Shown: one piece after another, positions 47,201 through 62,200 of the stretch | How the letters are laid out: every line of letters starts with the position of its first letter | Position numbering within the stretch: the stretch's first letter is position 1 | NCBI GenBank assembly: GCA_032158295.1 | Contig: CM063243.1 | Location: 5,216,948 to 5,280,947, forward strand | Length of the DNA stretch: 64,000 nt | DNA from: Pycnopodia helianthoides | Taxonomy: Eukaryota > Echinodermata > Asteroidea > Forcipulatida > Asteriidae | Reading direction: 5' to 3' | Notes under the pieces: model-generated | Told to the model about the DNA's origin: nothing | Seen by the model: the letters and a program-made list of their open reading frames with translations, nothing else | Databases searched by the model: none | Program-made: the position numbers and the translations under genes

Positions 47201-50200
47201 TGTTGAAGTCTAAAAGCTTAAAGGAACATTACAGAATTGGTAAGAAACAAAATTGTAAAATGTACTTTTTGATCACAGATTTACATAAAACTTACACGGT
47301 CTAATGATGATGATAGTAGAAAACATCCCTTGAAATATTTCTGTCTGAAATGCCATATTTGATGAGAAATGAATAAACTAATTTTCCGATTGGAGTTTAT
47401 CGCTCAGTGAGCGTTTTATTCATTTTTTTAATCTATATGATTTCATGTAAATGTATAATCTTTTTTTTACTATTTTCTCGTGACCCAGAAGGCCGATTGA
47501 TCTCAAACTTCGACAGGTTTGTCAGTTTATGTATATGGTGGATTATATAAAGTGCTTACACTGCCAGCAACTGTTTTGTTAGCAAAAACCAATTCTGTAA
47601 TGTTCCTTTAAGAAGATGTAGCGTAGCGAAGTGTTTAAGATGCTTGTTGAAGTCTAAAAGCTTAAATAGCCTAGTTTTTAGCAGGGTTTTGTGTTTGGTG
47701 TCTCATCAGCTGTGCCAATGAAAATTGAAAAACAGTGCAAAGTCTTGTAGGTGTTTTGAACTTTCCTCTTAGTTTGACAAACTGAAGTTGCATTCCTGGT
47801 TTTAGTAACAAGGGCTCGGGCTTATTAAAGCAATCTTGTTGCTGTATGAAGCTAGACAAACAAGTAATTGATGTAGTATCACTATGATTAACACTTCCTG
47901 ACATGAAATCTGACCTACATGTAGGTTGTTTAATAGGACTCTCATGAGCAATGAATAAGGGCCTAGTTGATCTGATGTTCTAGTTACAGGCCTGCGATTT
48001 CATGTTTGAGGGGGCAAGGTCGTTTTCATTTTGCAAAGGGCGCTTCCATTGGAAACACTTTATGGGAAAGACTTGAAGGGACACCAAGGAAAATGACCAG
48101 GGGCAACAGAGGCCATGGCCTCCCTAGCCTGCATGTAATTCCAGGCATGATGTCGACCTCACCAATCACAAATTCCCACAAATTTGTCCCACATTTCTTT
48201 CCAAGTTAATAATTGAAACACTCTTTAGATCATAACACAATTGACAGCAGAGCTCAAGTTTCAAGTAACTCTCCAAAGTTTCATGTATGAGAAAATTGAC
48301 CGAACCGGAAACATTTTAACAAATTGGTAGCAACATAAATGGCTACGGAAAAGAGAATACTCAATGTGTCATTACGGGACAAAGCCACAACAAACATTTG
48401 AACACCGCAAATATGGAGTAGAAGGACAAAGTGACAGAAGAGAGTGGAAATTACTGGAGGTGGGTTTCATCTAACAAAGGATGAATACAGCCTGATGAAT
48501 GGATGATGATGATCAGCATCATCAACATGATAGTAAAAAAAAAATTAAAAAATTGACAACAGGATCATCAACACGCTGTGCCCCATAAATTGTTTGACTT
48601 GTGTTATTTTGGTCGTGGAGAAAGTGGGTCACCACCCACCTATCACTTTGGAGTGCATCCGTCCCACGTCAAGTCTGTAGCAGTTGTGAATTTGGGTTAC
48701 ACACTGTCACACTGCCTCAGACACAGGATGACAAACCCTTCAGTTGATGGGACAGTTGTCAATCATGCGTTCAAAAAAGGAACACATTGGGATCCTGTTT
48801 GAGATCTTAAAAACCCTGAGGGAGGGGGGTGGGGAGGATGTGGCAATATCCTTGAATGTGATTAGCTAGTTGGATCCCCCCAAGGAATCTCTGGATTCGC
48901 ACCCCCATGGGAGGAAATCTTACTGGTTCCGCCATCTCAAGCTGAAAGAATAACAGAAAGAAAGAAAAAAAAGAATCTGAAAAACAGTCTTATATAGATG
49001 GTTTAAATATTTGTACATATATCTGTCAATGTATCATTAACTAAAGTAAGTATCAAAAGAATCTTTGCAATAACCTGTGCAAGTTTCAGATTCGTTCTTA
49101 GGAACAGATTTCAAAAATTGTCCCGCTGCAGGTAAATGTCGCGATGTGTTCGTCATTTCAGAAGCTCAATTTTTATTTATTTATGATTTTTGGGGGGCAA
49201 AAGTATTATTTGTTGGAAGACAACAGAATCATCGGCCTGGATCAATGCGATGCATGTTGAGAAACACTTACACTGTACCTTATAAATTGTAGAACTAGGT
49301 GTTGTTTGAAAATGTTGTTTTTAATAAATATTTATTCAACCAAAACAACAATAACACAAACAATACCTCCAGGTGGGCTTGGAGCAACAAAAAACAAAGT
49401 AATTACTGTAGTCCGTATAGACGTGCTGCTGCACATCTAGTTGTAAGAAGAAATAGACCAAAATAAAATCAGTAACTTACAGCAACTTATTTAAATAAGA
49501 AATATTATACAAATATTTGATGTAGAGAGTGCACTGTCACAGAATAAAATCACAAGGTGAAATCTGGACTGTTTCATTTTACGAGGCAAAGCCCGGTGAA
49601 ATGTAATAGCCAGATTTCACTGAGTGCTGAGTGATTATATTCTGCGACAGTGCACAAATGAAATGCATTCAAAATCTGTTTTATATAACTGACACAATGA
49701 TCATTGTCATTTGAAATTTTTTCACAATAAACACAAAATAGACACAGAAACTCCTCCACCCCTCGAAGCGTCCAATAACTAAGCGTCCATATTGGACGGG
49801 CCTAACCAATATTAAACTTTGGAGCGTCGAGGTAGTAAATACATGGCAAAATAATGGATGACACTATCAATTGACAAGGAAGGATCTGTGTGTGATGTAT
49901 ATTATAACAACTTTTCCAATTAAAATAATATGGAGTGTCACATAATTTGGTTGTGTGCATGTGTGTTGTGTAATGAACGTAAATAAACCTAGTACACTTA
50001 TCGTAAAGAGAAGGGGGGTTTGCCCCGACGTTCCTGGATCAATTGTCTGCATATTGCACCACAGCACCTTGTAAACCATTATATGGTGCTACATGTACAT
50101 GTACGTAAAGGAAAAAGGTCTCATACTTAAAGAAGTAGCTCCACATACCTTGCAGGATAAATTATATGAATGATATTGTAGCGCTAAGCTCATCGTTGAG

Positions 50201-53200
50201 TGACGGATTTGACCGCTATATAAGAAGCCACCATTATTATTATTAATTATAAATGTCATCATTTTCAGGGAAGGATTGTCTCAATCAACCTTTATTTTGA
50301 CTTTAATTTCATTCACCCATTGTTTAATGATCTAGATGATGGTCAGAACTTGGCGTGTGCTCTGGCTAACAGATCGGCCCAGCTGTTTAAGATGCCTCTG
50401 ACTGGCAAAGGAACAAGTTTCACAGGTCAGTGTCGAACCGTGCAACCAGCCATCTTGTATCTCTTCCATTTAACATGTTTAAGACACTGTTACTGAACCA
50501 AGGCCGGAGGGCTGGAAGGACAATGAATAGTATGGTTCCTATTGAAGAAAAGCCTGTCGAACCCTAATCATTATTGTGTACAAAGGGAACTAGACAAAGA
50601 TGGTAACTGCACTGCTTGAGGAAGGTCTAGGTCACAGAGCTACTCAGCAAAAAAAATTCTTAACCTACATGCAATGTTAAATTTGCACCAGGGATTATTA
50701 ATAGAATTTGCTTTTACCCTTACCCATACATGTAGGATTTGAACTGCCTCTAGCTACCGGGCAATCTCGGTGGTCTAGTTGGTAAGATATCTGCTCTATA
50801 ATGACAAAGGTCGTGGGTTCGAATCTCACCCGAGTATTATGCCTGTGGATTTCACAGGTTTCTGGAAAGTACTGAATATACAGTGCTCTACACACATCGA
50901 TGTACATGTAAGAGTAAAAGCAAATAATACTCCATGAGAAGTAATTGTATTGGCCCCTTGCACTATGCACGTCTACCATTTCCGCCATTTTACAAATGTT
51001 TAAGGAATTAGAAGTCAATTCCTTTGTGTACAATTTGACTCCCCAAAAGGTGGGAAGGTTATAGGCACGTGTAAAGTTGTTGTGCAAGGGGGTCAGGTGA
51101 AGACTTTCACATCAAGGAGGCCAACAGCAAAGTAGAGTGGCGACTTGGCGGCTACAGCTATGTTCATGGCTTGCTCGCTACATCTTCATACACTGAAGTA
51201 TTAGACGCCCTTAGCAAAACCTTTAGTTACAGTCGTATCCATAGCCACAGCCTGTATTTAAGATACGGCCTAATAAAGTCGCAGTAGTTGTAAAGTATAT
51301 TCCCTCGGGTTGTTTGTTGTTGAACTATTTCACTTTCGCTCAATCGCATCAATGACCTACATTGTGTGACCGTACTTGTATTGTTTGTATCGCATAGGGC
51401 ATAATGCTGCCGTGAACTCGGTTCACTGGAGCCACGATAACCAGTGGCTGCTCACAGCTTCAGACGACAAGACGGCCTGCATCTGGTCAAAGTCTGCCTC
51501 CGAGCCCATCCTGACTCTGACTCACAGGGACACGAGCGCTACCGTCGTCGCAGATAACACAGCCAGTAAGGTAACAGCCCTTTGGTAAAATCTGACTGAT
51601 CGATGAGCTCCCCATTGCGGAGGTGTATTTTTGCTCCAGTGGGAACGAGGGTGGTGTTGAATTTCAACTGAATAACTAACTTTATACGACTGTTGAACTT
51701 AGCTCTGGCGATGGATGTGCTCATTAAGAAGTCTTGGCATTCAGGTCATAACAATTTTTTCTGCTGTTTGAGAAATGAAAAACAACTTTGAAACCTTTTT
51801 TTTATAGACATGTGAGTGAATGAAAAAAAATTGTTATGCATTTGAGAAGTACGTGTTGTTGCATGTGTGCATTTCTTACATTACCAGCGAGATTTCTTGT
51901 CAGCAAAATGTCTTTAAAAGGTTCTTTTGAGTATGACGCTACACTTTGATTATCATTTTTCCTTGCAGATTTTCATTGTATTATTTTTATATTTTAAATG
52001 GAACCAACTATTGGCCACGGTGTTTATCTTTTTTACAGTTTACTATCAGAGTTTACCTTTGGAACAATATGCTAAATCATTTAGTCTTAACTAATTTTCG
52101 GTTGAACAAAGAAAAACTGACCAGAGCCGGACTTGAACCAGCGACGGCGCTCTACCAACTGATCTTTCTAGCCCTAGGTCAGCTGTCACCCTATCTACAA
52201 AATGTAGTCAATATCTTAAATATTTTACCCAGTCAGTTTCCATTGTGGTTTATTTCTTGATAATTTATTTTTTGTCTGCTGTAGGCCCAGTGTTCTATGA
52301 TATATATATATTTTTTTATCTGAATTTTCCTCTATCTTATTTCTTTAAAGACTATCCAGTTTAATGTTGTGTTTTTATTCATGGCCGAAATAAAAAAAGT
52401 GTTCCCCCCTCGCACTTCCTACCAGACGTTCTCCCCCAGGTCAAACACCCCTAGCACTCATCACCTCTGTAGTGTGAAGGATCTGTCTCTAATATTGCTG
52501 TCTCTTCCACCCCCCAACCTCCCCACAGGGAAGTAATGTCTTGCTGAAGGAAGTCAAAGCTGCCCAGTTCTACTACGTGGACCAGTTCCTTCTGTTGATC
52601 TCCGGGAGCACACTGTTCCTGTATACCTACCATCTGGATACATCGGTGGACGATATTAAAAGGTGATTAGTGGAGAGTGTCACTCTGTGTGGTCATTTTG
52701 GTCTGGTGCCCGGACTGTAAAGCAATAATTGCAATGCAAACCTCAGTGTTTGAAAGGTGCCTAGCCAACCTCGTTCCAAGGGGGGGATTGATAGTGCCAA
52801 GCCATTTTTTTTCAAACACGCGCTACTCGCCAAAATGTGCCAGTACAGTATATGGCATTTTTTAATTAGGCGATTCACTCTATGGGCTCGTTCAAATATA
52901 GTAGCCCGCAAAAGAGGCATCAGGTCATGGAGCAACTAGTCCCCTCTCATTCTTCTTTGATCTTGTGCCATTGTCTAACTGTATACAGTTTAGGGTGATC
53001 ATGTTAAAATACGATTCATTTAAAATGGAATCGCCTCAAAATACTTGCATTTTGACACAGGCATACTAAGCATCCTACAAGCGCCATACAAGCGCTCAAC
53101 ATTTTTGAACAGGCGTGCACGCAGAGCAGTTACTTTTGGGAGCCGATCAGCCTTAATTATCAGCACATCACTATTAATAGCCTCCTGTGACATCGTCTGG

Positions 53201-56200
53201 TGCAAGAGGTCTACACCACAGGTATACCCCCAGGTATACCCCCAGGCTGGGATGATACCCATTTGTGGTCAACCATAACTGTCAGCTGGCCCACTCTTTG
53301 ATTATGACCCTTGGGTCATACCCATCTCAATATGGACACTTTTTGACTGTTAGGGAAAACATGCCCCTAAGGGTAATCCATTGTCTAAATGAGTAGTCTG
53401 GTCCCGTTAAATGATTGGTCTCTGATATTGATAGTATGACTATAGTGCAGACCCTTTCCCTAGTGTTGAAAGGAAAGACACGAGCTGTCAAGTTCAGACT
53501 CTGGTGTTTCTGATCAGCAGAGTGTGGGCTTGAGTCCCGGTCTTGACACTTGTCTCCTCGAGAAATACACTTAACTATTATTGCTTCGGCCTTTGGATGA
53601 GACGTAAAGCTGTTGGTCGTGTGTGTTGTGTATTGCACGTACAAGAACCCAGTTACACTTATCTCCGCGGTGGTTTTTGCAGTGGATGTTGAACGCGCCG
53701 CAGCACCTTTTAAACCCTAGCCTTGATCAAGACTGTCTCGCATGCTTTCCCTTTTGCCCCAATACATGTAGGTATCTTCCCACAGAGTCCATAGGGACGA
53801 TACACAGTCGCATACACTCATACACTCATATGTACGTAATTCATTAAGACGATACTCACAGACACAGACAATACTCACACGCACACAAGTGTGTAATGAC
53901 CTCCAATCGTGGACCCTCCTTTGTCCAACTCTTTGTCCTGACAAACGTGGACCCCATTGTTTTCCTTTGTGATAGTAAACGTGGACCTATTGTCCCTTTT
54001 GTTGTAAGTCCTCAGTTTGAATGTCACAACAAACTCAAACACACTAGTGTGTAAACACCTGCAATCGGGGTTTAACTGTTTTGGCGACCATTGGTTTTGT
54101 ACACACTCTCAAACTGGGGACCTTCACCAAACCGGGAAACCTCTTGTCCTCTTTTGTTATAGGTCCTCGGTTTGAATGTGTATACCTACCCAGTCTTTCC
54201 CACGGTCGGATCAACAATAATATAATAATATTCGGTTTTTATATAGCGCTTTATACACCATGTCTCAAAGCGCTTCCAACATTATTACCCTGATCACTGG
54301 GCCATTTCATTCCTTAAACCATCTCAGCTCCCTGGGGAGTATACAGCCTGTGCTGCCAAATATGTAGTGCACTAAGCTAAATCAATCACAAGAACCATCT
54401 CTGCCCTCACAGGTACCCATTTACCCCTGGGTGGAGAGAAGCAATTATAGTAAAGTGTCTTGCTCAGGGACACAGGTGTCACGACCGGGATTCGAACCCA
54501 CACTCTGCTGAACAGAAACACCAGAGCTTGAGTTCGGTGCTCTTATCCGCTCGGCCACGACACCCCACGAGGCTATGTAAACCCTTACAAGGTGTTACAT
54601 AAATGGGTCTCATAATTCAAAAACTTCAAAAACCCTGTCTGGTAATAATTAATGACAAGTGCTTTAAGACGGCCCGTAGATATAAAAACTAGTTATGATT
54701 AAGAGGGCAGCTGTACTGTGGATGAATAATGCCTCAGTTAGATACATGTATGTTCAAATTGGTTAATCGTCGATTCAATTAAAACAGATGTCTGGTACCA
54801 ATCAGCCTGTGTAATGAGTGACATGTTGCCCCAATTACTTTCTAAAGTTTGCCAAGTGGAACAAATTTAGATACAGCCAAGCTTATCTCGCCCTCCTTAA
54901 TTGATATATGTATCTGTATTCTGTAACATCTTGACATGGTTTACCAGTATGTCAACAGATCATCTTTTCATTGACATTGAGGGCATCTAAATTCACACAG
55001 CCCCGTAATTCGCACATCCCCTGCTTGATGAAATACACATCTGAATATCCTGCAAGAACCTGCCTCCATCACTTATGCAAGTGGGCAATCAAGGGTCGTG
55101 AATCATCCCATCTGTCAAATTCACTTGACTCCGAGACAGCCATGATCTACCTGCGAGGGCTGGCCACTTTCAAGGGTGTGCCGCGCCATCATGGCCAAGG
55201 CCGGTCCCAATTGTTTGTACTGGGATTGTCCTTAATGTGTACTTTTTGTCGTTTGTTTGTTTTTCTTCTATGGTCGCCTTGCCAGTCAGTTTAGATTTTT
55301 GACATAGGTTGGGTTAGAGGCATCTGTCTCCTGCAAAGATCGGATTACCGATGTCAGCAGGGTTAGGCTTATATAATAACTATTAGTTCTCTGTTGGTGG
55401 GACAGACGTACGTATCCCCATACTGTGGTTTGGGCACTGGCCTAGTCACCAGTCTTGTTTCTTTATCTTTTTTTCTTCCATTCTGTGCATTTTAAAACGT
55501 GTTATGTGCTTTTGATAATTTTTATGTAAGGGGCACAATATGAATCTTGAATTATTATTTATAAATACCCGGGACGGTATATCCATTCTGATTGGTCGAG
55601 AGGAGATCACGTGGCCATGCTTAAACGTGCTCTACTCTAAACATGTTTCTGTGCCAAGGAGTTTATTAATAATTAGCACCAAGTACATCTTCATTTACAA
55701 TTTAAAAAAATGAAATATTGCCTCACTCACAAGGCGTGATGGCCACCTCAAGGTGAGGGCTACACTTAATCTGATTTGGGCTGTCACCAGGGGCACTTTG
55801 CCACCTACTCCTGGGGTTGAAACAGGGTTATTCCCCCTTCACAGCCTGTAAGGATGTAGGCATGGGTATCATCCACTAGGATCCTAGCTGGTAGAGCAGA
55901 ATGCACTACCTTCCCAATTCTTTTTTATCTTGCAATTATGGTTAAGTGCCTTGCTCAAGGCACAAGTGTCATGACCGGGATTCGAACCCCCACTCTGCTG
56001 CTGACAGCACCAGAGCTTGGATCTCCCTGATTGCAAGGTGCAAATGTTGGCAGCTCGGACATGTATGTCACACTTTGACATCTAAACGTGTTGGTCATGC
56101 CGTGTTACAAGCAGATCCTGAATTTTCCCGTAGAGGGAATGTAAACATGAGGTTTAGATCAAAACAATGCGCTGCAAAATATTGCCCCAAGTGGATGGAG

Positions 56201-59200
56201 AGGAATTGATTGTTAAGTTCTTTCCCATCCCCTGACGCAAAATATAAATAGGTATCATTCAAACATAGCTTTGCACACCTGTTGTAAAAAAAAATAATGA
56301 GCGCTTTAACCCTTAAGAGACCATAATGGCAAGAAACGGCTTGTACCCCCCAAAAACTGATGCCCATAGCAGCTGCAAATGTCTGCAAGATCTGACCTAC
56401 TTCCACTGAACCCCAAAAGGTCCAAGAAAAAGTCACGACCTGAAGGGACCTTTTCTAATGTTTCCCATGTTAAAGGAACATTACAGAATTGGTAAGAAAC
56501 AAACTTGTAAAATATACTTTTGATCACAGATTTACATAAAACTTACACGGTCTAATGATGATGATGGTAGAAAACATCCCTTGAAATATTTCTGTCTGAA
56601 ATGCCATATTTGATGAGAAATGAATAAACTAATTTTCCGATTGGAGTTTATCGCTCAGTGAGCGTTTTATTCATTTGTTGAATCTATATGATTTCATGCA
56701 AATGTGTAATCGGTTTTTCACTGTTTTCTCGTGACCCAGATGGCCGATCGATCACAAACTTCTACAGGTTTGTCAGTTTATGTATATGGTGGATTACATA
56801 AAGTGCTTACACTGCCAGCAACTGTTTTGTTAGCAAAACCAATTCCGTAATGTTCCTTTAACATAGTATATATGTTTCTAAAACAAAACAACAATTGTGA
56901 CATATATTTTTTGGGGTGTGAAAAGGCACTGTATAAGGGAGCGCGTCGAAAGTCAGGCACATTTTAAGCAGAGAGGAATATTCCTGTTGGCATACGCCCG
57001 CAATGCAGTGTACAGCGTGAACAATCTGCTGAACTGCAACACAGCACCGAATTACGGGAACGATCTTACACAAAGGAAAATGCACGTTAGATATGGTAGC
57101 ATTCTGAACTTTTTATGGGAAATTTTTGGCAGTCCAATGGACTGTTCCTTGTTAGCCTACGGGACTACCTAAGCGATCCATTCAGGAGGCTCTTAACCCT
57201 TCAAACTTTTAAAATGCTCCCTAAGAACTGTGTTGGCCTATTATGTGTTTTTATCTTTTCGCTTTTTGCCTTAAAATTCGTCCAGTTCACTTAAATTTTT
57301 AGATTAAATTTTTGCGTTTTTTCCTCCTTTTTGTATTATTGTTTATACTGTAAAGTGTTTGAGGCTTGCATTAGGCGCTCTATAAATCTATTATTATTAT
57401 TATTACTACATGCATGTCCAATATGTTTTGTATGTTTGCAGCACCTTAAAGGTAGCTTGAACATAACTTCAACTTACAGAATTGACTTAATTATGTGGCT
57501 GTTGTTATTGAATTGATGAGTAAACCTGTTTTCGATTATATTGTGTTTGGCCATGTTGTTTACAGATACCAGAGTAGTTCACGTTACAAGTTGGTCAAGT
57601 CCTTCCAACTGGCGCATGGCCAACAGATAACGGCGCTTTCAGCCGTCAATGGATTCCATTCCTGTATCCTTTTTTGTTCTATGGCTGTCTTATGATATGA
57701 AATCCCACAATGCTTAGCTTAAGGTATGTTTTTTTATTTAATATTGCTGTTTGATCTCTACTCTATAATGTTTGTGCCATGTCCTTTTAAGGAAATCAGC
57801 GATCAAGCATGTAGTAGTTAGAATCTCCTGATGCACTGTTATTTGTTTTCACTTATTTAAACTATGCATGGACAGGGTTACACACCTACATGTATGTTCA
57901 GACACCCCTAGTGTATTTTCCCAATCTTAACCCTAACCCTAGCATGTAAATCATGAGGAGGTTTTCGGAACATAAGGTTGTCGGAACATAGGGTTGTCGG
58001 AACATAGGGTTGTCGGAACATAAGGTTGTCGGAACATAGGGTTTTCGGAACATAGGGTTGTCGGAACATAGGGTTGTTGGAACATAAGGTTGTCGGAATA
58101 TAGGGTTTGTTGGAACATAGGGTTGTTGGAATAAAGGGCTGTGGGAACATAGGGTTGTTGGAACATAAGGTTGTCGGAATATAGGGTTGTTGGAACATAG
58201 GGTTGTTGGAATAAAGGGTTGTTGAAACATAGGGTTGTCAGAACATAGGGTTGTCGGAACATAGGGTTGTTGGAACATAGGGTTGTCAGAACATAGGGTT
58301 GTCGGAACATAGGGTTGTCAGAACATAGGGTTGTCAGAACATAGGGTTGTTGGAACATAGGGTTGTTGGAACATAGGGTTGTCGGAACATGGGGCTGTGG
58401 GAACGTAGGGTTGTCAGAACATCGAGGTGTCGAATAATAGAGGTGACGGAATAAAGAGCAGTCACCAAATTACCGCCACTAGGTTGCTGCAAGGCTGCTC
58501 TAATGGGATGTTCGTTTGCTAGCGTGTATTACAGCAATGGCTATAAAATAGGAATTCTGATTAGGAGTGCTCTGTGAGCAGAAAACGCCTGCTACCATGT
58601 TGTATGAAACTGTCTTGTTTGAGATCATGCGCATATGCATTGATAAACTAAAGTGAAGCACTTGCCAAACTTAATCCATGTTTGTTGCACGGCGCCCTCT
58701 TTTGGCATGAAATGACCATGATTCATGTTTTATGTGTTAACATTCAGAGATCATAATATGTATCAGTGTTGGGTAGGTTATACCAGTACTTTGTTGATCT
58801 AATGGCAAATGTAGGTAAAAGGTCACAACTTTGTTTTGCAGCGAAACAAACCAATCACAGACAAATCTCAGAAGTCTGTCTCCATTTGGCGGCAGTCCGT
58901 AGAGCGATAAAAAATCCCGACCACGTGATTAAGTTAATGAGAAAATGAAAACACGCAGAAACAATATACGAAAAGGATGTAATATAGCTTTTCTGTCATC
59001 ACCGCCGGCAGGGGAACTAAGTAATTGAATAACAAGACTGTTGTATGATTCAGCATAATCAGACGCTTCCAGCTTTGATTTGTTGCCCCTCTTGCTCTAG
59101 TCGTTTCGGGGGGGATATGTACCTGAGGAAGGCGGCTCTCCAGGGACCTCTTGGATTTGCACTCGCACTTCCTGAGATCACAATCTGAGATCCGCTAATT

Positions 59201-62200
59201 GAAGTGGTCACTTTAGAAGGTCATAGGACGTGTTCCGAGGCAGCCTGTTTAATGTTGTTAATTGAAAGTAATGTCGGCGAGTTAGTTGAACAACCGCAAT
59301 CCAATTTGGTCGAGAGCTTTTTACAGTTTTTATCATTTCCGTCAAAGAATCATGCATCAAAAATTTTGTTTTGTGTCGTGTTTGATCGATATCTGAACTT
59401 TTAATTGAATTGACATCTGTTTTTTCATAATTTTTTATTTTTTTTTCTAATGCAAGTTTGCATGCTGGAGGGTTACCTATGAGGCTCCCACACATATAGA
59501 TATAGGTATGTCACAAATCGTGTGTTTTGTACGGTCTTGAGGTATGATCACTTCTTGCCTTGTAATACGATTGTCAACCATCAGGACTTGCTGCTTGAAC
59601 AAAATTATCCTTATAAATAATATTGTCTCTTATATAGCACAGTTCCAAACAGTGATCACTGCGCTTAATATTGTAACTATATTAATTGTTAAAAGGGGAA
59701 CCATCTAAGGATGCATTATATATTTTCATGAAAGAAAGCATCCCAAACATGCAAAATACAAAACACAAAATAATAATAATGTTCGGTTTTTATATAGCGC
59801 TTTATACACCATGTCTCAAAGCGCTTCCAACATTATTACCCTGATCACTGGGCCATTTCATTCCTTAAACCATCTCAGCTCCCTGGGGAGTATACAGCCT
59901 GTGCTGCCAAATATGTAGCGCACTAAGCTAAATCAATCACAAGAACCATCTCTGCCCTCACAGGTACCCATTTACCCCTGGGTGGAGAGAAGCAATTATA
60001 GTAAAGTGTCTTGCTCAGGGACACAGGTGTCATGACCGGGATTCGAACCCACACTCTGCTGAACAGAAACACCGGAGCTTGAATTCGGTGCTCTTATCCG
60101 CTCGGCCACGACACTCTACAAAATACATTTTGTATCAGAATTGGGCGGGCATGTACATGTAGGTCAACTCATAGTTGTGTTTCACGATCTCATTTGTTAG
60201 GGTGGATGGAGGCACAGGTTCTTACTGAGCAGGGGATTTCCCCTTCCTCCTTCCCCTAGCCCTCCCCAAAATGGTTAAGCCACTGTATAAAGGCCCTGTC
60301 ACACAATGACCAGTAACAAAGGTCCTCGGTAATGGGTACCGGCTGTCTGTCACTTTGATCGATTGCGATTATTTAACAAGCTTTCACCAACACATCCCTT
60401 GTTTTTCATATTTAACTTTGTAGGGGGCGTTAGAGGTCATAATTGTTCAATCTCTGAATGCTTTCTTTTACTAGTGACACGTCTTGTGCATGAGAATAAT
60501 AATACCGCCATAGCAAGGGACCTTGGTTATGGCACAGTATTAATCGTTTCCGGTACAGATTGTGGTGATGTTAAGATGGATTCTTTTTTTTGGAGGAGGT
60601 CTGGCTCTCTGTTCAAAATAACATGGGTCCTTGGTTATTATGTCAAAAGGATAGCTTTCACACGATTAAAGTTTGCTCTTTTTTAACATCAATGTTATTT
60701 TGATCAAGGTCTCTTGTTGAAAACTTGTCTCATGTGAAATGGCCTTTACACAAGGGCGACCACATGAGCCCTGTCCCTCGATGTGCATTATAATATAGAC
60801 TTCCTTAATAGCTCTTACTACAGATGTTGTGATGTGTGCAGGATCTGACAAGTCCCTGGAGATGTTCGACATGAATGTTGGGCGCAGTATACGGATACTC
60901 CCCAATGCCCACACTAGACCAGTGCATTGTATATGCCAGAATGAAGTAAGAATCTTTAGTAATGGGACAGACCTCAGTAAAGCTGCAGATTTACTTTGGT
61001 ACTTGAGTGTCATAACTTATAATTTAGTTTTTTGATACTCTTATTATTTAATAGGTGTTAAATAGCACGTAGATCGTAGCAGTTTTAAACTAGACAATGT
61101 ACGCCCGGCTAGTGTTATGGGCGAGCCCTTAAAACGTACCGTCACTTGAAATTCCATATAGGAAAGCAAGTTTTAATCACGTACACCTGCCACGATGAAC
61201 GAGCTTCACTGACAAACTTCTCAAAACAAGATCTCAAATTGGCATGACGGGGAACAAGCAATCAAGTTGAAGGATTCACCTCATCTACTGAACATGGAAG
61301 TTGTCAATGACAAGCAAAAATTCAATCAATCATTTGTAACATATTTTATAGTAATTTTTGTATTGTGACAGTATTTTTTTCAGGAGTGAACATGGTGAAA
61401 GAGCAGATTTTACTCTTTTTTTTACAATTTTTTGTTGTCCGATACTCATCAGAAAAAAAAGTCAAACTACGCGTTTACTAATGCTACAATACCTCAATAA
61501 AGCAGACATTCAAATTTTTACTTCATGAGGTGGTACTCTCACTATGCCTTTAGAAAGCAGAAGTAAAAATAAAAAATAAAAAAACCTTGTGTGCTTGGCA
61601 ACTTTCTCTTTCCACTTCCATGTACCAGTTTACAAAGTTGTTTGAGAAGAGTCTTGGTAACAGGCGAGCCATGCACTCTTCCAGCTGATTGGCTGATTTC
61701 CTCTTTTTTCTTTAACAATCAGGCATGATATTCTTCCTACTTCAGTCTGATTTCCGACATTTTGGCCCTTAGAAAAGTCAGTAAAATTGTTTCTAAATAG
61801 CCTGACAAGTCTTTAAAAGCCTTTCATCTGTACATGTATATGTAGATCAGCCCTTGCAGTCAATGAAACTTTCTGACTTTTTTTCCAAGAGCCAAATATT
61901 ATACCTGAATGATGGTGCCTTAGAAAAGACGAGCAACCTCTGTACAAGGTTAAGTGTGGTTGGCCATTTGCTTTTTTGTTGTTGCAATTACAAAGTTCAT
62001 TGGCTCAGAACTATAAGGTCGATCATTGCAATTTCATATCCATAATAATCAACAGGGCGTTAAGTGAAAAATACATACAAATTTGAAAAAATAAATAAAA
62101 GTCCTCAAGTAAATACTTTTCTTTGAGAGTGAATATTTCTTTCTGCCATTGAATTACTGTGGAGACCACTTTTGATCAATGAACTCCATTTACCAGGAGC

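Larger units (their letters stand above)
52663..57565 (+). other. WDR27 intron 17 (4.9 kb)
   Basis: Holds SINE family 2 pieces, a TTAA MITE and a single-copy-looking block at 54,700-55,250, listed separately. The 53,870-54,220 part repeats CGTGGACC and TTTGTCC words and looks like a decayed tandem repeat. A possible foldback pair is at 52,765-52,930. Confidence 0.55.
57664..60823 (+). other. WDR27 intron 18 (3.2 kb)
   Basis: Holds the 16-bp minisatellite, a SINE family 2 copy and a 58,500-59,420 stretch without recognised repeats. Rest unremarkable. Confidence 0.55.

Noticed and set aside
50755..50840. Stand-alone tRNA gene
   Set aside because: The T arm pairs well, but acceptor and anticodon stems do not; it fits a SINE head.
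54478..54566. tRNA-Leu/Ser gene
   Set aside because: The tRNA-like sequence is the head of a 340-bp SINE with a second copy at 60.1 kb; stems are imperfect.
57898..58358. Long repetitive minus-strand open frames (QQPYVPTTLCS-like repeats)
   Set aside because: They come from the 16-bp minisatellite, which lacks stops in three frames and cycles every 48 bases; no gene context.
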